A stretch of DNA of 21,433 nt from T1Sed10-7 sp041685505 (GTDB taxonomy: Bacteria; Actinomycetota; Nitriliruptoria; Nitriliruptorales; Nitriliruptoraceae), in contig JAWLFQ010000041.1 in the NCBI GenBank assembly GCA_041685505.1, positions 1 through 21,433 on the forward strand, given 5' to 3'. A model generated the notes under the pieces. It worked only from the letters and a program-made list of their open reading frames with translations. It was not told the DNA's origin and searched no databases. Position numbers and translations under genes: made by a program. Every line of letters starts with the position of its first letter. Within the stretch, counting starts at the first letter, position 1. Below, piece by piece: positions 13,206 to 20,585 of the stretch.

Positions 13206-14045
13206 TCACACCCGTTGGCACCGCGGGCAGTAGCTGGTTCCGCGCTGCGCGATGACGGTGCGGCGCAGCGTGGTGCCGCAGCGCCGGCACGGACGTCCGT
13301 GCCGGCCGTAGGCGTCGAGGTGCTCGGCGTAGCGGCCACTGCGTCCGTTGACCATCTGGTAATCGCGGAAGGTCGTGCCCTCTCGCTCGATGGCTGCGGA
13401 CAGGACCGCCACTAGGGCGGCGTGCAGTCCGGCGGCTCGTGCCGCGCCCACGCGCCGTGACGCCGGGTGGATCCGGGCACGCCACAGGGCCTCGTCGGCG
13501 TAGATGTTGCCCACACCCGCGACCAGTCGCTGATCGAGCAGGCGTGCCTTGACCGGCGCCCGGGTGGCCGCCAGGCCCGCAGCCAGGCCCTCGGGGGTGA
13601 ACGCGTCGGACAACGGCTCCGGACCGAGCCGGGCGAGGGTCGGGACGACATCGTCGTAGCAGCCGGCCTCGACCACCGACAGGCGTCCGAACCGTCGGGG
13701 ATCACAGAACGCCAGCGTCGAGCCATCGTCCAGCCCGAGGCGGGCCCGGACGTGGGTCAGCGGGGCCTGGACGTCACCCTGGGGGTCCGGGTCCATGCGC
13801 AGGGAACCGGTCATGCCGAGGTGGAGGATCAGCTCCATCGGGGGAGCCGCAGGCGCCGCGTCGAGGGGCAGCAGCAGGAACTTCCCGCGCCGTCGCACGG
13901 CGGCGATGCGTCGCTGCGCCACCCGCTCGACGGAGTGGAAGCGGGCGTGGGGGTGGGGATCCCACCACACCGCAACCACCCGCCGCCCCGTCAACCACGG
14001 GGCGAGCTGGCGGCGCACGGACTCGACCTCGGGGAGCTCAGGCAC
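13206..14045 (-). CDS. mutM: Formamidopyrimidine-DNA glycosylase (Fpg/MutM or close Nei relative)
   Basis: This base-excision repair enzyme of 279 residues removes oxidised purines and cleaves the abasic site. The catalytic N-terminus PELPEVES follows the initiator directly, giving P2 and E3. RRGKFLLL carries the conserved lysine (K55), and HLGMTGSL, the H2TH-type VAGVGNIYADEALWRARIHP and a C-terminal zinc finger (C253, C256, C273, C276) are all present. GTG at 14045 is fixed by the need for Pro at position 2, so the longer frame to 14480 is wrong. No ribosome binding site precedes it, and TACCCT (14053-14058, reverse) would start RNA at the start codon, so the mRNA is probably leaderless. 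The usual rnc/smc neighbours are absent; this may be a second paralogue in the genome. Confidence 0.93.
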   Translation of the reverse strand: MPELPEVESVRRQLAPWLTGRRVVAVWWDPHPHARFHSVERVAQRRIAAVRRRGKFLLLPLDAAPAAPPMELILHLGMTGSLRMDPDPQGDVQAPLTHVRARLGLDDGSTLAFCDPRRFGRLSVVEAGCYDDVVPTLARLGPEPLSDAFTPEGLAAGLAATRAPVKARLLDQRLVAGVGNIYADEALWRARIHPASRRVGAARAAGLHAALVAVLSAAIEREGTTFRDYQMVNGRSGRYAEHLDAYGRHGRPCRRCGTTLRRTVIAQRGTSYCPRCQRV

Positions 14046-14052
14046 GACCGGC

Positions 14053-14058
14053 AGGGTA
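14053..14058 (-). promoter_or_regulatory. Candidate -10 element of mutM (leaderless)
   Basis: The reverse strand reads TACCCT, ending 7 bases before the GTG start codon. The predicted transcription start coincides with the start codon, which fits the absence of a Shine-Dalgarno sequence. Confidence 0.4.
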
Positions 14059-14068
14059 GCGGCGCCGT

Positions 14069-14074
14069 TATCCT
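14069..14074 (+). promoter_or_regulatory. Candidate -10 element of the DUF309-to-PimB operon
   Basis: TATCCT fits TAnnnT, with a predicted start near 14081 and a leader of about 54 bases containing AGGAG (14124-14128) before the GTG at 14135. It is almost back-to-back with the mutM -10, so the two promoters may compete. Confidence 0.35.
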
Positions 14075-14134
14075 GCCCCCGGCCGCGTCGCCGGGGCCAC
14101 TGCGACACCATCACCGATCCCGCAGGAGTCCGTT

Positions 14135-14683
14135 GTGTCCGAGAGAGCCGATCCCGACACGCAGCCGGTGGTGCTCGGCGTCCGGGACCGCCGTGAGGAT
14201 GGTCGTCCCGAGCAGACACGACCCCGTGATCGCACGGGTCGGCCGTTGCCCTACGGGACCACGGGGATCCCCCTGATCGAGGAGCACGAGCCCGGCAGTG
14301 TCGAGGAGGCGCTGGAGCTCGGGATGGAGCTGTGGTCGCAGCAGCGCTTCTTCGAGGCCCACGAGTGCCTCGAACACGTCTGGCACGCCGCGAGCACCGC
14401 GGACGCCGACCTGTGGCAGGGCGTGATCCAGATCGCGGTGGCGGGTGTGCACCTCCAGCGTGCCAACCCCTCCGGTGCACGGGCGTTGCTCCAGCGCGCC
14501 AGCGAGCGTCTCACGCCCTACCCCGATGGACACCACGGGATCGCCGTGGCAGCGGCGGTCGCACGGTGTGACGCGCTGCTCGGCGAGCTCGATCGTCACA
14601 CCGCCTGCGAGGCGCTGGAGGTGGGTGCCTTCCCCGCACTGCCGGGCGTGCGGCCGCGCCTCGAGGGGGCCCCCGGTGGCTGA
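14135..14683 (+). CDS. DUF309 domain protein
   Basis: This 182-residue cytoplasmic protein has a C-terminal DUF309 domain (about 57-150). SVEEALELGMELWSQQRFFEAHECLEHVWHA contains the family's FFEAHExLE signature at 72-80, and DLWQGVIQIAVAGVHLQRANPSGARALL is the second conserved helix. The first 50 residues are charged and end in DRTGRPLPYGTTGIPLIEE, an extension I associate with actinobacterial members. Biochemical function is unknown; the fold is a small helical bundle and the His and Glu residues hint at ligand or metal binding. GTG at 14135 has AGGAG 6 bases upstream. It heads a four-gene overlapping operon ending in a PimB-like glycosyltransferase. Confidence 0.85.
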   Translation: MSERADPDTQPVVLGVRDRREDGRPEQTRPRDRTGRPLPYGTTGIPLIEEHEPGSVEEALELGMELWSQQRFFEAHECLEHVWHAASTADADLWQGVIQIAVAGVHLQRANPSGARALLQRASERLTPYPDGHHGIAVAAAVARCDALLGELDRHTACEALEVGAFPALPGVRPRLEGAPGG

Positions 14684-14969
14684 CCCGGACCGCGGAGCGG
14701 ACGACGCTGCAGCCGAGCTGGCAGCCCCGCTCGCCGAGGGGCGTCGCTACCGCTGTGGTGGCTGTGGCAACGTCACCCGCTTCGACGTCATCTCCCGCGC
14801 CCGCACCCGCCGTTACCTCCACTTCGACCTCGGTGGATCGGCTGCGGTGGACGAGGAGGAGGTCCTCGCCGCCCACGTGGAGTCGGTGACCTGCCGCTGG
14901 TGCGCCCGGACCGACACCGTGCGGATCGAGGACGCTCCCGCACCGCCGCCGGACGCGGCCGCGCCATGA
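14676..14969 (+). CDS. Small zinc-ribbon protein
   Basis: I recognise no named family for this 97-residue protein. Two CxxC knuckles, YRCGGCGN (C27, C30) and CRWC (C73, C76), lie 42 residues apart and should bind one zinc. Between them are a basic strand (TRFDVISRARTRRYLHFDLGG) and an acidic helix (DEEEVLAAHVES); the ends are Ala/Pro/Asp-rich and probably disordered. GTG at 14676 overlaps the DUF309 stop by 8 bases (GTGGCTGA), the same junction sequence as trpD-csaA, and its stop overlaps the next ATG (ATGA). Tight coupling to an RNase-like gene suggests a nucleic-acid or protein adaptor role, but that is inference. Confidence 0.75.
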   Translation: MADPDRGADDAAAELAAPLAEGRRYRCGGCGNVTRFDVISRARTRRYLHFDLGGSAAVDEEEVLAAHVESVTCRWCARTDTVRIEDAPAPPPDAAAP

Positions 14970-16147
14970 CCGCGCCCGCCGGGGGCGATGCTCCCCCGCC
15001 GCCAGCAGCCGCGGCGCTCCTGGCGCTGTCCAGCGACGACTGGGCGAGCCTGCTGGTGGCCACCCGCAGTGAGCTGGCATCCCGTGACGAGCTCCCGTCG
15101 GAGCTGGAACGGTTGCGTGCGACCCCGGCCGGTCGTCTGGCCAGCGGCGAGGGCCGTGACGCCGTCGTTGCGGCCCTGACCGCAGACACACAGCTGTGGG
15201 CCGCCGTCGCCGACCGCCTCCCGGACGAGCTCCGGGCACAGCTGACCGTGCCGGTCGGGCGCGCGACGGCACCACACCGGGAGAGCGGCGAGGCCGCGAC
15301 CGTGGCCCAGCTGCGTCAGGAGCTGGAACGTGCACGCCGACGGGCCCGCAGCCTGCGCGAGGAGCGGGACGCCTGGCAGCGCAGGACGCAGGCGTGCGAT
15401 GCCCGTGCCGCTCGGGCCGAGGCTGCGCTGGCTGCCGAGCAGCAGGCGCGTCACGAGCTCGAGGAGGAGGTCGTCACGTTGCGCGCGGCGCAGGAGGCGG
15501 CCGAACGGGCGCGCGAGCGAGCCGTCGCCCGGGAGCGTCGCCGCCAGGACAGCGAGCGGGAGCGGTTGGCCCGTGAGAACACCGCGTTGCGCCGCGCGGA
15601 GCAGGAACGTCGGGCCGTCGCGCGACGTCGGGTCGAGGCCGAGGAGCGCCGTGCCCCTGCGCCGGTGCCGGAACCGACCGGTGGTGCGGTCCCACAGGTG
15701 CCGGCGGGGCGGCCCACCGCGCTGCCTGATGATCTGGTTCCCGGCACCACGCCGTGGGCCCAGGCCCTGCTCGGGCCGGGACGACTGGTCCTGGTGGACG
15801 GCTACAACGTCACCCGGCAGCACCGCCCCGACCTGGATCTGGCGGCACAGCGGGACTGGCTCGTCCGCCTGCTGACCGCAGCGGTCGCCGTGCACGGCTG
15901 GCGATCCGTGCTGGTGTTCGACGGTCAGGAAGCCGGTGGGGCGAGGCCACGTGGCGCCGGAGACCGGATCGAGGTGCGCTTCACCGCGGCCGACATCACC
16001 GCCGACGACGAACTCGTGCTCGCGGTGGAGGGCACGGACGAGCCGGTGGTGGTCGTCACCGACGACCGTGAGCTGGCCGACCGCGTGCGGGCCAGCGACG
16101 CCGACGTGGTGGGAACGACCGCGTTCCTGTCGGTGGCGCGCACATGA
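14966..16147 (+). CDS. NYN-domain (YacP-like) ribonuclease with N-terminal coiled coil
   Basis: This 393-residue protein has a C-terminal NYN/PIN-like nuclease domain (about 271-391): LVLVDGYNVTRQHRPDLDLAAQRDWL (D278), SVLVFDG (D319), ADDELVLAV (D347, D348) and VVVVTDDRELADRV (D366, D367) supply the acidic active site for metal-dependent RNA cleavage. Residues 112-230 are a long, highly charged coiled coil (Arg/Glu/Ala heptads), followed by a Pro-rich linker. The first 100 residues form a separate helical region. YacP/Rae1-type enzymes act on mRNA or ribosome-associated RNA; the substrate here is not evident. ATG at 14966 overlaps the upstream stop (ATGA) and its own stop overlaps the glycosyltransferase start (ATGA, 16144-16147). 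A frame opening at 14900 lies inside the zinc-ribbon gene and is not used. Confidence 0.88.
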   Translation: MTAPAGGDAPPPPAAAALLALSSDDWASLLVATRSELASRDELPSELERLRATPAGRLASGEGRDAVVAALTADTQLWAAVADRLPDELRAQLTVPVGRATAPHRESGEAATVAQLRQELERARRRARSLREERDAWQRRTQACDARAARAEAALAAEQQARHELEEEVVTLRAAQEAAERARERAVARERRRQDSERERLARENTALRRAEQERRAVARRRVEAEERRAPAPVPEPTGGAVPQVPAGRPTALPDDLVPGTTPWAQALLGPGRLVLVDGYNVTRQHRPDLDLAAQRDWLVRLLTAAVAVHGWRSVLVFDGQEAGGARPRGAGDRIEVRFTAADITADDELVLAVEGTDEPVVVVTDDRELADRVRASDADVVGTTAFLSVART

Positions 16148-17289
16148 GCCTGCGCGTGCTCTGGGTCACCAACGATCTCCCGCCGCGCACGGGTGGGATC
16201 CAGCAGTTCGTGGGCAACCTCGTGCGCCGCGTGCACCCCGAGACGACCGTCGTGGTGGGGCCCGGTGGCGGCGTGGGCGTCGAGCTGGCCGACGAGCGGG
16301 AGCGCCACCGCACGGTCCGTGCCCCGGGTGCCGTGCTGCCGACACCGGCGATCCTGCGGCTGGTGCGCGAGGTGGCCGCCACCCACCGTCCCGACGTGAT
16401 CGTGCTGGGAGCGGCGTGGCCGCTCGGCGAGCTCGCCGGTCCGCTGCGTGATCAGCTCGGCGTCCCGGTGGTCGCGCTCACCCACGGGCTGGAGGCCGGG
16501 ATGGCCGGTGCGGGGATGGGACACCTCATCGTCCGGGCGACCCGTGACCTCGCCGCCGTGACCACGATCAGCCGCTTCACCGCGGATCGGCTCGGGAACC
16601 ACCTCCGGGCGGCTGCGGTCCACGAGGTCCCGCCCGGGGTCGACGTGGACCGTTTCCACCCGGGGGTCTCGGGTGTGGAGATGCGACGTCGCTGGGAGAT
16701 CCCCGCGGACGCGGTGGCTGTGGGGTGCGTCTCCCGCCTGGTGCCACGCAAGGGTCAGGACGCCCTGCTCGAGGTGTGGCCGCAGATCGCTCGGCGTCAC
16801 CGGGATGCCTGGCTCGTGCTGGTGGGGGAGGGGCCGCAGCAGGAGCGCCTACGGGCGCGTGCGCACGCGTTGGGCCCGGGCGCACGCGTGCTGCTCCCGG
16901 GCCCCGTGGCATGGGAGGAGCTGCCCGCGACCTACGCCGCCCTCGACCTGTTCGCCATGCCCTGCCGTACCCGCTGGGGCGGGCTGGACGTCGAGGGGCT
17001 CGGCATCGTCTACCTCGAAGCCCAGGCGACGGGCGTGCCGGTCATCGCGGGGAGGTCAGGTGGGGCCCCCGAGACCGTCTTGGACGGGCGCGCCGGTGAG
17101 GTCGTCGACGGCCGGGACCGGGCGGCGCTGACCGCGGCTCTGGACCGTTGGGTGGGTGATCCCTCACGCCGGGCGGCGGCCCGGGGGCCGGCGCGTGAGC
17201 TGGTCGGGGCACGCTGGAGCTGGGACGCGATCGCCACGCGGTTCGCTGCGGTGCTGGCCGCAGCCGCGGACGGCGGTGCCCCACGCTGA
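16144..17289 (+). CDS. pimB: GT4 glycosyltransferase, PimB-like mannosyltransferase
   Basis: This 381-residue GT-B enzyme has an N-terminal acceptor domain, RVLWVTNDLPPRTGGIQQFVGNL (4-26), characteristic of actinobacterial PimB'. The GT4 donor-binding half has SRLVPRKGQDALLEVW (197-212, with the Arg and Lys that hold the sugar-nucleotide phosphates), LVGEGP and the E-x7-E motif EGLGIVYLE (E284, E292) leading into GVPVIAGRSGGAPE. PimB' adds the second mannose from GDP-mannose to phosphatidylinositol monomannoside on the inner face of the membrane. The acceptor in this lineage is not proven and could be another glycolipid. ATG at 16144 overlaps the NYN stop. It ends 10 bases before a convergent gene, with no terminator seen. 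The symbol reflects similarity, not demonstrated function. Confidence 0.8.
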   Translation: MSLRVLWVTNDLPPRTGGIQQFVGNLVRRVHPETTVVVGPGGGVGVELADERERHRTVRAPGAVLPTPAILRLVREVAATHRPDVIVLGAAWPLGELAGPLRDQLGVPVVALTHGLEAGMAGAGMGHLIVRATRDLAAVTTISRFTADRLGNHLRAAAVHEVPPGVDVDRFHPGVSGVEMRRRWEIPADAVAVGCVSRLVPRKGQDALLEVWPQIARRHRDAWLVLVGEGPQQERLRARAHALGPGARVLLPGPVAWEELPATYAALDLFAMPCRTRWGGLDVEGLGIVYLEAQATGVPVIAGRSGGAPETVLDGRAGEVVDGRDRAALTAALDRWVGDPSRRAAARGPARELVGARWSWDAIATRFAAVLAAAADGGAPR

Positions 17290-17299
17290 GCTCGGCTGC

Positions 17300-19264
17300 T
17301 CACGACGGTGTGGTGCGTCGCACGGTCACCACGACCGGCAGATGCGTCGAGACATCGACGGCCGGGATCGCGATCTCGGAGCGGCGGAGCCCAGGAGACA
17401 GCGCCACGTGGTCGCGCAACTGCGTGGGCGCACCGGCCGGGAAGGTGCGGGCGCCGTCGGGCATCGCCGTGTCCACCAGCGGGCTGAAGCTGTCCCGCAA
17501 CGAACCCTCGAGCGGGCCGCCGAGATCGCCGAGGAGCACCGTCGGCAGCTCGCGCTCGCGCAGGCGGGCGACGCCGCCGGCGACCGCCCGGGCCTGGGGC
17601 GCACGGGCCCCGGCGTCGGCGGTGGCGAGCTGGGTGCCGATGACCCCGAGCTCCGCACCATCCGGCAGGAGCACCACCGCGGCGATCTGGCTGTGGACCG
17701 CGGCGCGCTCGCCTCCGGGCAGCGCCTGCACCCCGAACTCGGTGAGCGGGTACCGGCTCAGCAGGGCGTTGCCGGTGACCTCGTCGGCCGCCGGGGCGAA
17801 GGCGGTGTGTCGCAGTCCGAGGTGGCGGGCCATGACCTCCAGGACGTCCTGGCCTCCCGTTACCCACCCGCCCCGGGGGAGGCCGTTGAGCAGCACGAGG
17901 TCGACCTCGTGGGCCCGCAGGACCTCGGCCTGGCGTGGCGGGTCGTAGCGACCGTCGAGACCGAACCCGGACCGCACCGCCAGGCTGGCGACGGTGAGGT
18001 GATCGGGGTCCGGTCCGCCACCGGCGGGCGGCTGGTCGGGTTGCCAGGACACCAGGCCCACCAGGCCGATGGCGACGCCGGCCACGACCAGCGCACTGAC
18101 GACCGGCAGTGGACGCAGGTGCGCGCGCACGGTACGTCGGTGCGCCGGACGCGCAGCGACCAGGCCGAGCGCCGCACCGCCCACGGCGGACAGCAGGAGC
18201 AGCACGGGGCCCGTGTTGCCCGGCAGCGCCAGGTGCACGGCCAGCGTGTCCAGCAACAGGATGGCACCGGCCCCCGCCAGTGCCGCGGCGGGCACCACGA
18301 CGCGGAGGAGGGGCGAGCCTGCGCGCGGTTGGGGTGACTCGATCCCGGCGATCGCGCCGAGCCCGATGGCGACGGCCACGGGCCCGAGGACCCCCGGCCA
18401 CCCGGCTGCCGGCAGGCTCGCCGCGGTACCGATCAGCAGCAGGCCTGCGGCGAAGGGGCCGACGCGCCCGGGTGCGAGCCGCGGTGCCAGGAGCGCGGCC
18501 AACACCCCGAGCACCTGGGCGGTGGCGGCGGTGAGCGCCACCTCGGTCTGGCTCCACCCGGTGGCCACGGCGATGCGGCCACCGGAGCTGCTGAGGGTCA
18601 GCGTCAGCACGATGGCGGGCAGCAGCCAGGCTGCCGTCCAGGCCGGCGCTCCCTGGCCCGGCTCGGCCGTGGTCGGTCCAGGTGCGGCCCGGACCGCGAC
18701 CGCGAGGAGGCCGATGAGCAGCGCCACGGTGAGCGCGGTGGCAGCCGGGGTGGTCGACCACACCAGACCCTCACCCAGGGTGGCGATGCGCACGAGCGCC
18801 TCCACCGCCAGCCCGATGAGCACACCCACCCTGACCGCTCTGCCGGCGCCGGCGGCAGCCGTCAGCACGACCAGCGCCACCAGACCTGCCGCGGTGCCGG
18901 TACCGGCAGCCAGCAGCAGCGCCGTGCCACCGGGTGCGGCCAGCAGGACGGTGCGCGCGGCGACGATGACCACCAGCGCACCGAACCACGTGGCCCGGAG
19001 GTGCCGCCTGGCCAGCACGATGGTGGCCAGTGGGGCGCCCACCACCACCGCGGCCGCGATCGCGACCGCAGGGGCGAGCGGGAGCTCACCGGTGTCGGTC
19101 CGGACCAGCAGCAGGCCCGGGAGCAGTGCACGCAGCAGCTCCAGCGTCGCGATCGTCGTCAGCGACGCCCCGAGCGCAGGGCTGCGACCACGGTCGACGG
19201 CGGTCCTCCCTCGGCATGGGTGCCGGCCGAGCCTAATCGTGGCGCTACGGTGCAGGGCAGCCAC
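17300..19264 (-). CDS. Polytopic membrane protein with degenerate EEP-family domain
   Basis: Of up to 654 residues, the first two-thirds is about ten transmembrane helices (roughly residues 35-415). The C-terminal third (about 425-650) has the endonuclease/exonuclease/phosphatase fold order: VDLVLLNGLPRG, GNALLSRYPLTEF, LGVIGTQLATAD, TVLLGDLGG, RDHVALSPGL and STHLPVVVTV. Family catalytic positions are altered (Glu of LQE is Asn, GDFN reads GDLGG, SDH reads STH), so it may bind but not cleave its ligand. Similar fusions (CWH43/PGAP2IP-like) act on lipid anchors, so a role in envelope lipids is conceivable. The start is uncertain: GTG at 19264 is the only normal start upstream of the first helix, yet a -10 candidate (19230-19235) and AGGGAGGA (19204-19211) point to initiation near 19198, where the in-frame codon is GTC. 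Confidence 0.75.
   Translation of the reverse strand: MAALHRSATIRLGRHPCRGRTAVDRGRSPALGASLTTIATLELLRALLPGLLLVRTDTGELPLAPAVAIAAAVVVGAPLATIVLARRHLRATWFGALVVIVAARTVLLAAPGGTALLLAAGTGTAAGLVALVVLTAAAGAGRAVRVGVLIGLAVEALVRIATLGEGLVWSTTPAATALTVALLIGLLAVAVRAAPGPTTAEPGQGAPAWTAAWLLPAIVLTLTLSSSGGRIAVATGWSQTEVALTAATAQVLGVLAALLAPRLAPGRVGPFAAGLLLIGTAASLPAAGWPGVLGPVAVAIGLGAIAGIESPQPRAGSPLLRVVVPAAALAGAGAILLLDTLAVHLALPGNTGPVLLLLSAVGGAALGLVAARPAHRRTVRAHLRPLPVVSALVVAGVAIGLVGLVSWQPDQPPAGGGPDPDHLTVASLAVRSGFGLDGRYDPPRQAEVLRAHEVDLVLLNGLPRGGWVTGGQDVLEVMARHLGLRHTAFAPAADEVTGNALLSRYPLTEFGVQALPGGERAAVHSQIAAVVLLPDGAELGVIGTQLATADAGARAPQARAVAGGVARLRERELPTVLLGDLGGPLEGSLRDSFSPLVDTAMPDGARTFPAGAPTQLRDHVALSPGLRRSEIAIPAVDVSTHLPVVVTVRRTTPS
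19230..19235 (-). promoter_or_regulatory. Candidate -10 element of the EEP membrane protein
   Basis: The reverse strand reads TAGGCT, fitting TAnnnT, with predicted start near 19223. It lies inside the coding frame if the GTG at 19264 is used, so either this element is false or translation begins further downstream. Confidence 0.25.
19246..19251 (+). promoter_or_regulatory. Candidate -10 element of the hydrolase-SRPBCC operon
   Basis: TACGGT fits TAnnnT, with predicted start near 19258. AGGAG (19291-19295) then lies in a leader of about 45 bases before the GTG at 19303. No -35 is clear. Confidence 0.35.
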
Positions 19265-19302
19265 GGCTCGCGGGTCGTGGATCAGGACACAGGAGCGGTT
19301 CC

Positions 19303-20100
19303 GTGGAAGCCACGGTGAGCATCGCGGGCGCCGAGCCGTGGTCCGCCGTCGGACGCGGCAGGCGGGGCCGGGACGCCGTGCTGGTCATCCACGGTTTCAC
19401 GGCCAACCCGATCGGCACCCGTCCCCTCGGCCAGCACCTCGGCGCCCTGGGCTACAGCGTCGAGGTACCCCTGCTCCCCGGCCACGGGACCAACCACCAC
19501 GATCTGGCACGTACGCGTTATCAGGACTGGTACGCCGCGGTGGACCGGCTCGTCGACCAGTTGCGCGAGCGGTGCCGACGCATCGCGCTCGTGGGCCACT
19601 CGATGGGCGGCACGATCACCCTCGACCTCGCCGCTCGTCGCCCCGAGGACGTGGCTGCTGCCGTGGTGATCAACCCGGCCGTCCGGGTACCGCCCGGACC
19701 GTTGCCGCGCCTGTCCGGGCTGCTGCAGTACCTGGTGCCCTACCTCCCCCGTGCGCTGGCCGGCATGCCCGCGGACGACATCGCCCGGGACGGTGTGGAG
19801 GAGGGCGCCTACGCACTGGTGCCCGCTCGTGCCGCGCACTCGCTGCTGGCGGAGCTCGATCGCGTACGCGCGGGCCTGCTGGACGTGTCCGCACCCCTGC
19901 TGGTCGTGCGCTCCCCACAGGATCACACCGTGGCGCCCGGCAACGCCCTGGAGGTGCTCGAGCTCGCCGGCAGCCGCGATCTGCGCGAGCTGCGCTGCGA
20001 CCACAGCTACCACGTCCCCCAGCTGGACGAGGACGGACCGCTGGTGGCGGCGACCATCGCCGCCTTCCTCGACGAGGTGCTGGAGCACGGTCGCCCGTGA
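19303..20100 (+). CDS. Alpha/beta hydrolase, Est30-like carboxylesterase/lipase
   Basis: This 265-residue cytoplasmic serine hydrolase has VLVIHGFTANPIGTRPLGQHL (26-46), giving the HGF oxyanion segment; GHSMGG (98-103), the nucleophile elbow with S100; SPQDHTV, the acid D207; and CDHSYHVPQLDED, the catalytic H237. The pattern matches monoacylglycerol-lipase-like carboxylesterases of the Est30 type. The likely substrate is a short acyl ester or monoacylglycerol, but specificity cannot be read. The cap around 125-165 is hydrophobic (LPRLSGLLQYLVPYLPRAL), suiting a lipid substrate. GTG at 19303 has AGGAG 7 bases upstream. It heads an overlapping operon with the SRPBCC and zinc-ribbon membrane genes (GTGA at 20097-20100). 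Confidence 0.9.
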   Translation: MEATVSIAGAEPWSAVGRGRRGRDAVLVIHGFTANPIGTRPLGQHLGALGYSVEVPLLPGHGTNHHDLARTRYQDWYAAVDRLVDQLRERCRRIALVGHSMGGTITLDLAARRPEDVAAAVVINPAVRVPPGPLPRLSGLLQYLVPYLPRALAGMPADDIARDGVEEGAYALVPARAAHSLLAELDRVRAGLLDVSAPLLVVRSPQDHTVAPGNALEVLELAGSRDLRELRCDHSYHVPQLDEDGPLVAATIAAFLDEVLEHGRP

Positions 20101-20585
20101 CCGCTCCGACCGACGACACCTGCCTCCTGCCGGGAGGCGCCTTGTTGTACGCCGACGAGCGCACCTTCGTCCGCGCGCCGGAGGCCCTGCTCTACCGACG
20201 GCTCACCCACATCGCCGCCTGGCCCGGTTGGTGGCCGCATCTGGAGGTGGCGGCAGCGCCGAGCGGAGCGGGCGGCGAGCGGTGGTGGCTCGGGCTGCGG
20301 ACCGGCCGTGGCCGGCAGCTGCGGCTGGCGTTGCGTCCGCACGGTTACCGCCACGATCTCGGGTTCACCCTGGGGCTGGCAGGTGACCTGGTCGGTCGCT
20401 GTGAGTACTGGCTCGAGCCGAGCCACGGGGGCACCGTGGTGCACCACCTCCTCGTCGCACGCACACCCGTGGCCCGGCCTCCGCGGGTCCTGCAGGGCTA
20501 CCGCCGTGCGGTCCGGACGGGGTTGTGGGGGCTGAAGGACGCCGTCCAGATCGAGGCCCGGACCTCCGGTGGGCTGTTGCCGTGA
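20097..20585 (+). CDS. SRPBCC (polyketide-cyclase/START-like) protein
   Basis: This 162-residue protein has the helix-grip order: an N-terminal strand and helix (FVRAPEALLYRRLTHIAAWPGWWPHLEV, with the WPxWWP entry typical of the superfamily), a run of strands (GERWWLGLRTGRGRQLRLALR, VGRCEYWLEPSHGGTVVHHLLVAR) and the long C-terminal helix (VLQGYRRAVRTGLWGLKDAVQIE). Such proteins hold hydrophobic ligands in a cavity. In mycobacteria a SRPBCC protein (Rv2185c, from memory) sits beside an ArsA-like ATPase near pimB', the same company as here. GTG at 20097 overlaps the hydrolase stop, and its stop overlaps the next start (GTGA, 20582-20585). The much longer frame opening at 18069 is antisense to the EEP gene and not real. 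Confidence 0.8.
   Translation: MTAPTDDTCLLPGGALLYADERTFVRAPEALLYRRLTHIAAWPGWWPHLEVAAAPSGAGGERWWLGLRTGRGRQLRLALRPHGYRHDLGFTLGLAGDLVGRCEYWLEPSHGGTVVHHLLVARTPVARPPRVLQGYRRAVRTGLWGLKDAVQIEARTSGGLLP

Noticed and set aside
14046..14480. N-terminal extension of the mutM frame
   Set aside because: Catalysis needs Pro directly after the initiator, which fixes the start at 14045; the extension is antisense to the DUF309 gene.
17010..18761. 583-codon reverse frame
   Set aside because: It overlaps the EEP gene in another frame and the end of the PimB-like gene; composition is Arg/Gly/Ala/Pro-rich with no motif.
18069..20096. Long forward extension of the SRPBCC reading frame
   Set aside because: It is antisense to the EEP gene and out of frame with the hydrolase; only the part from GTG 20097 has conserved sequence and a coupled start.
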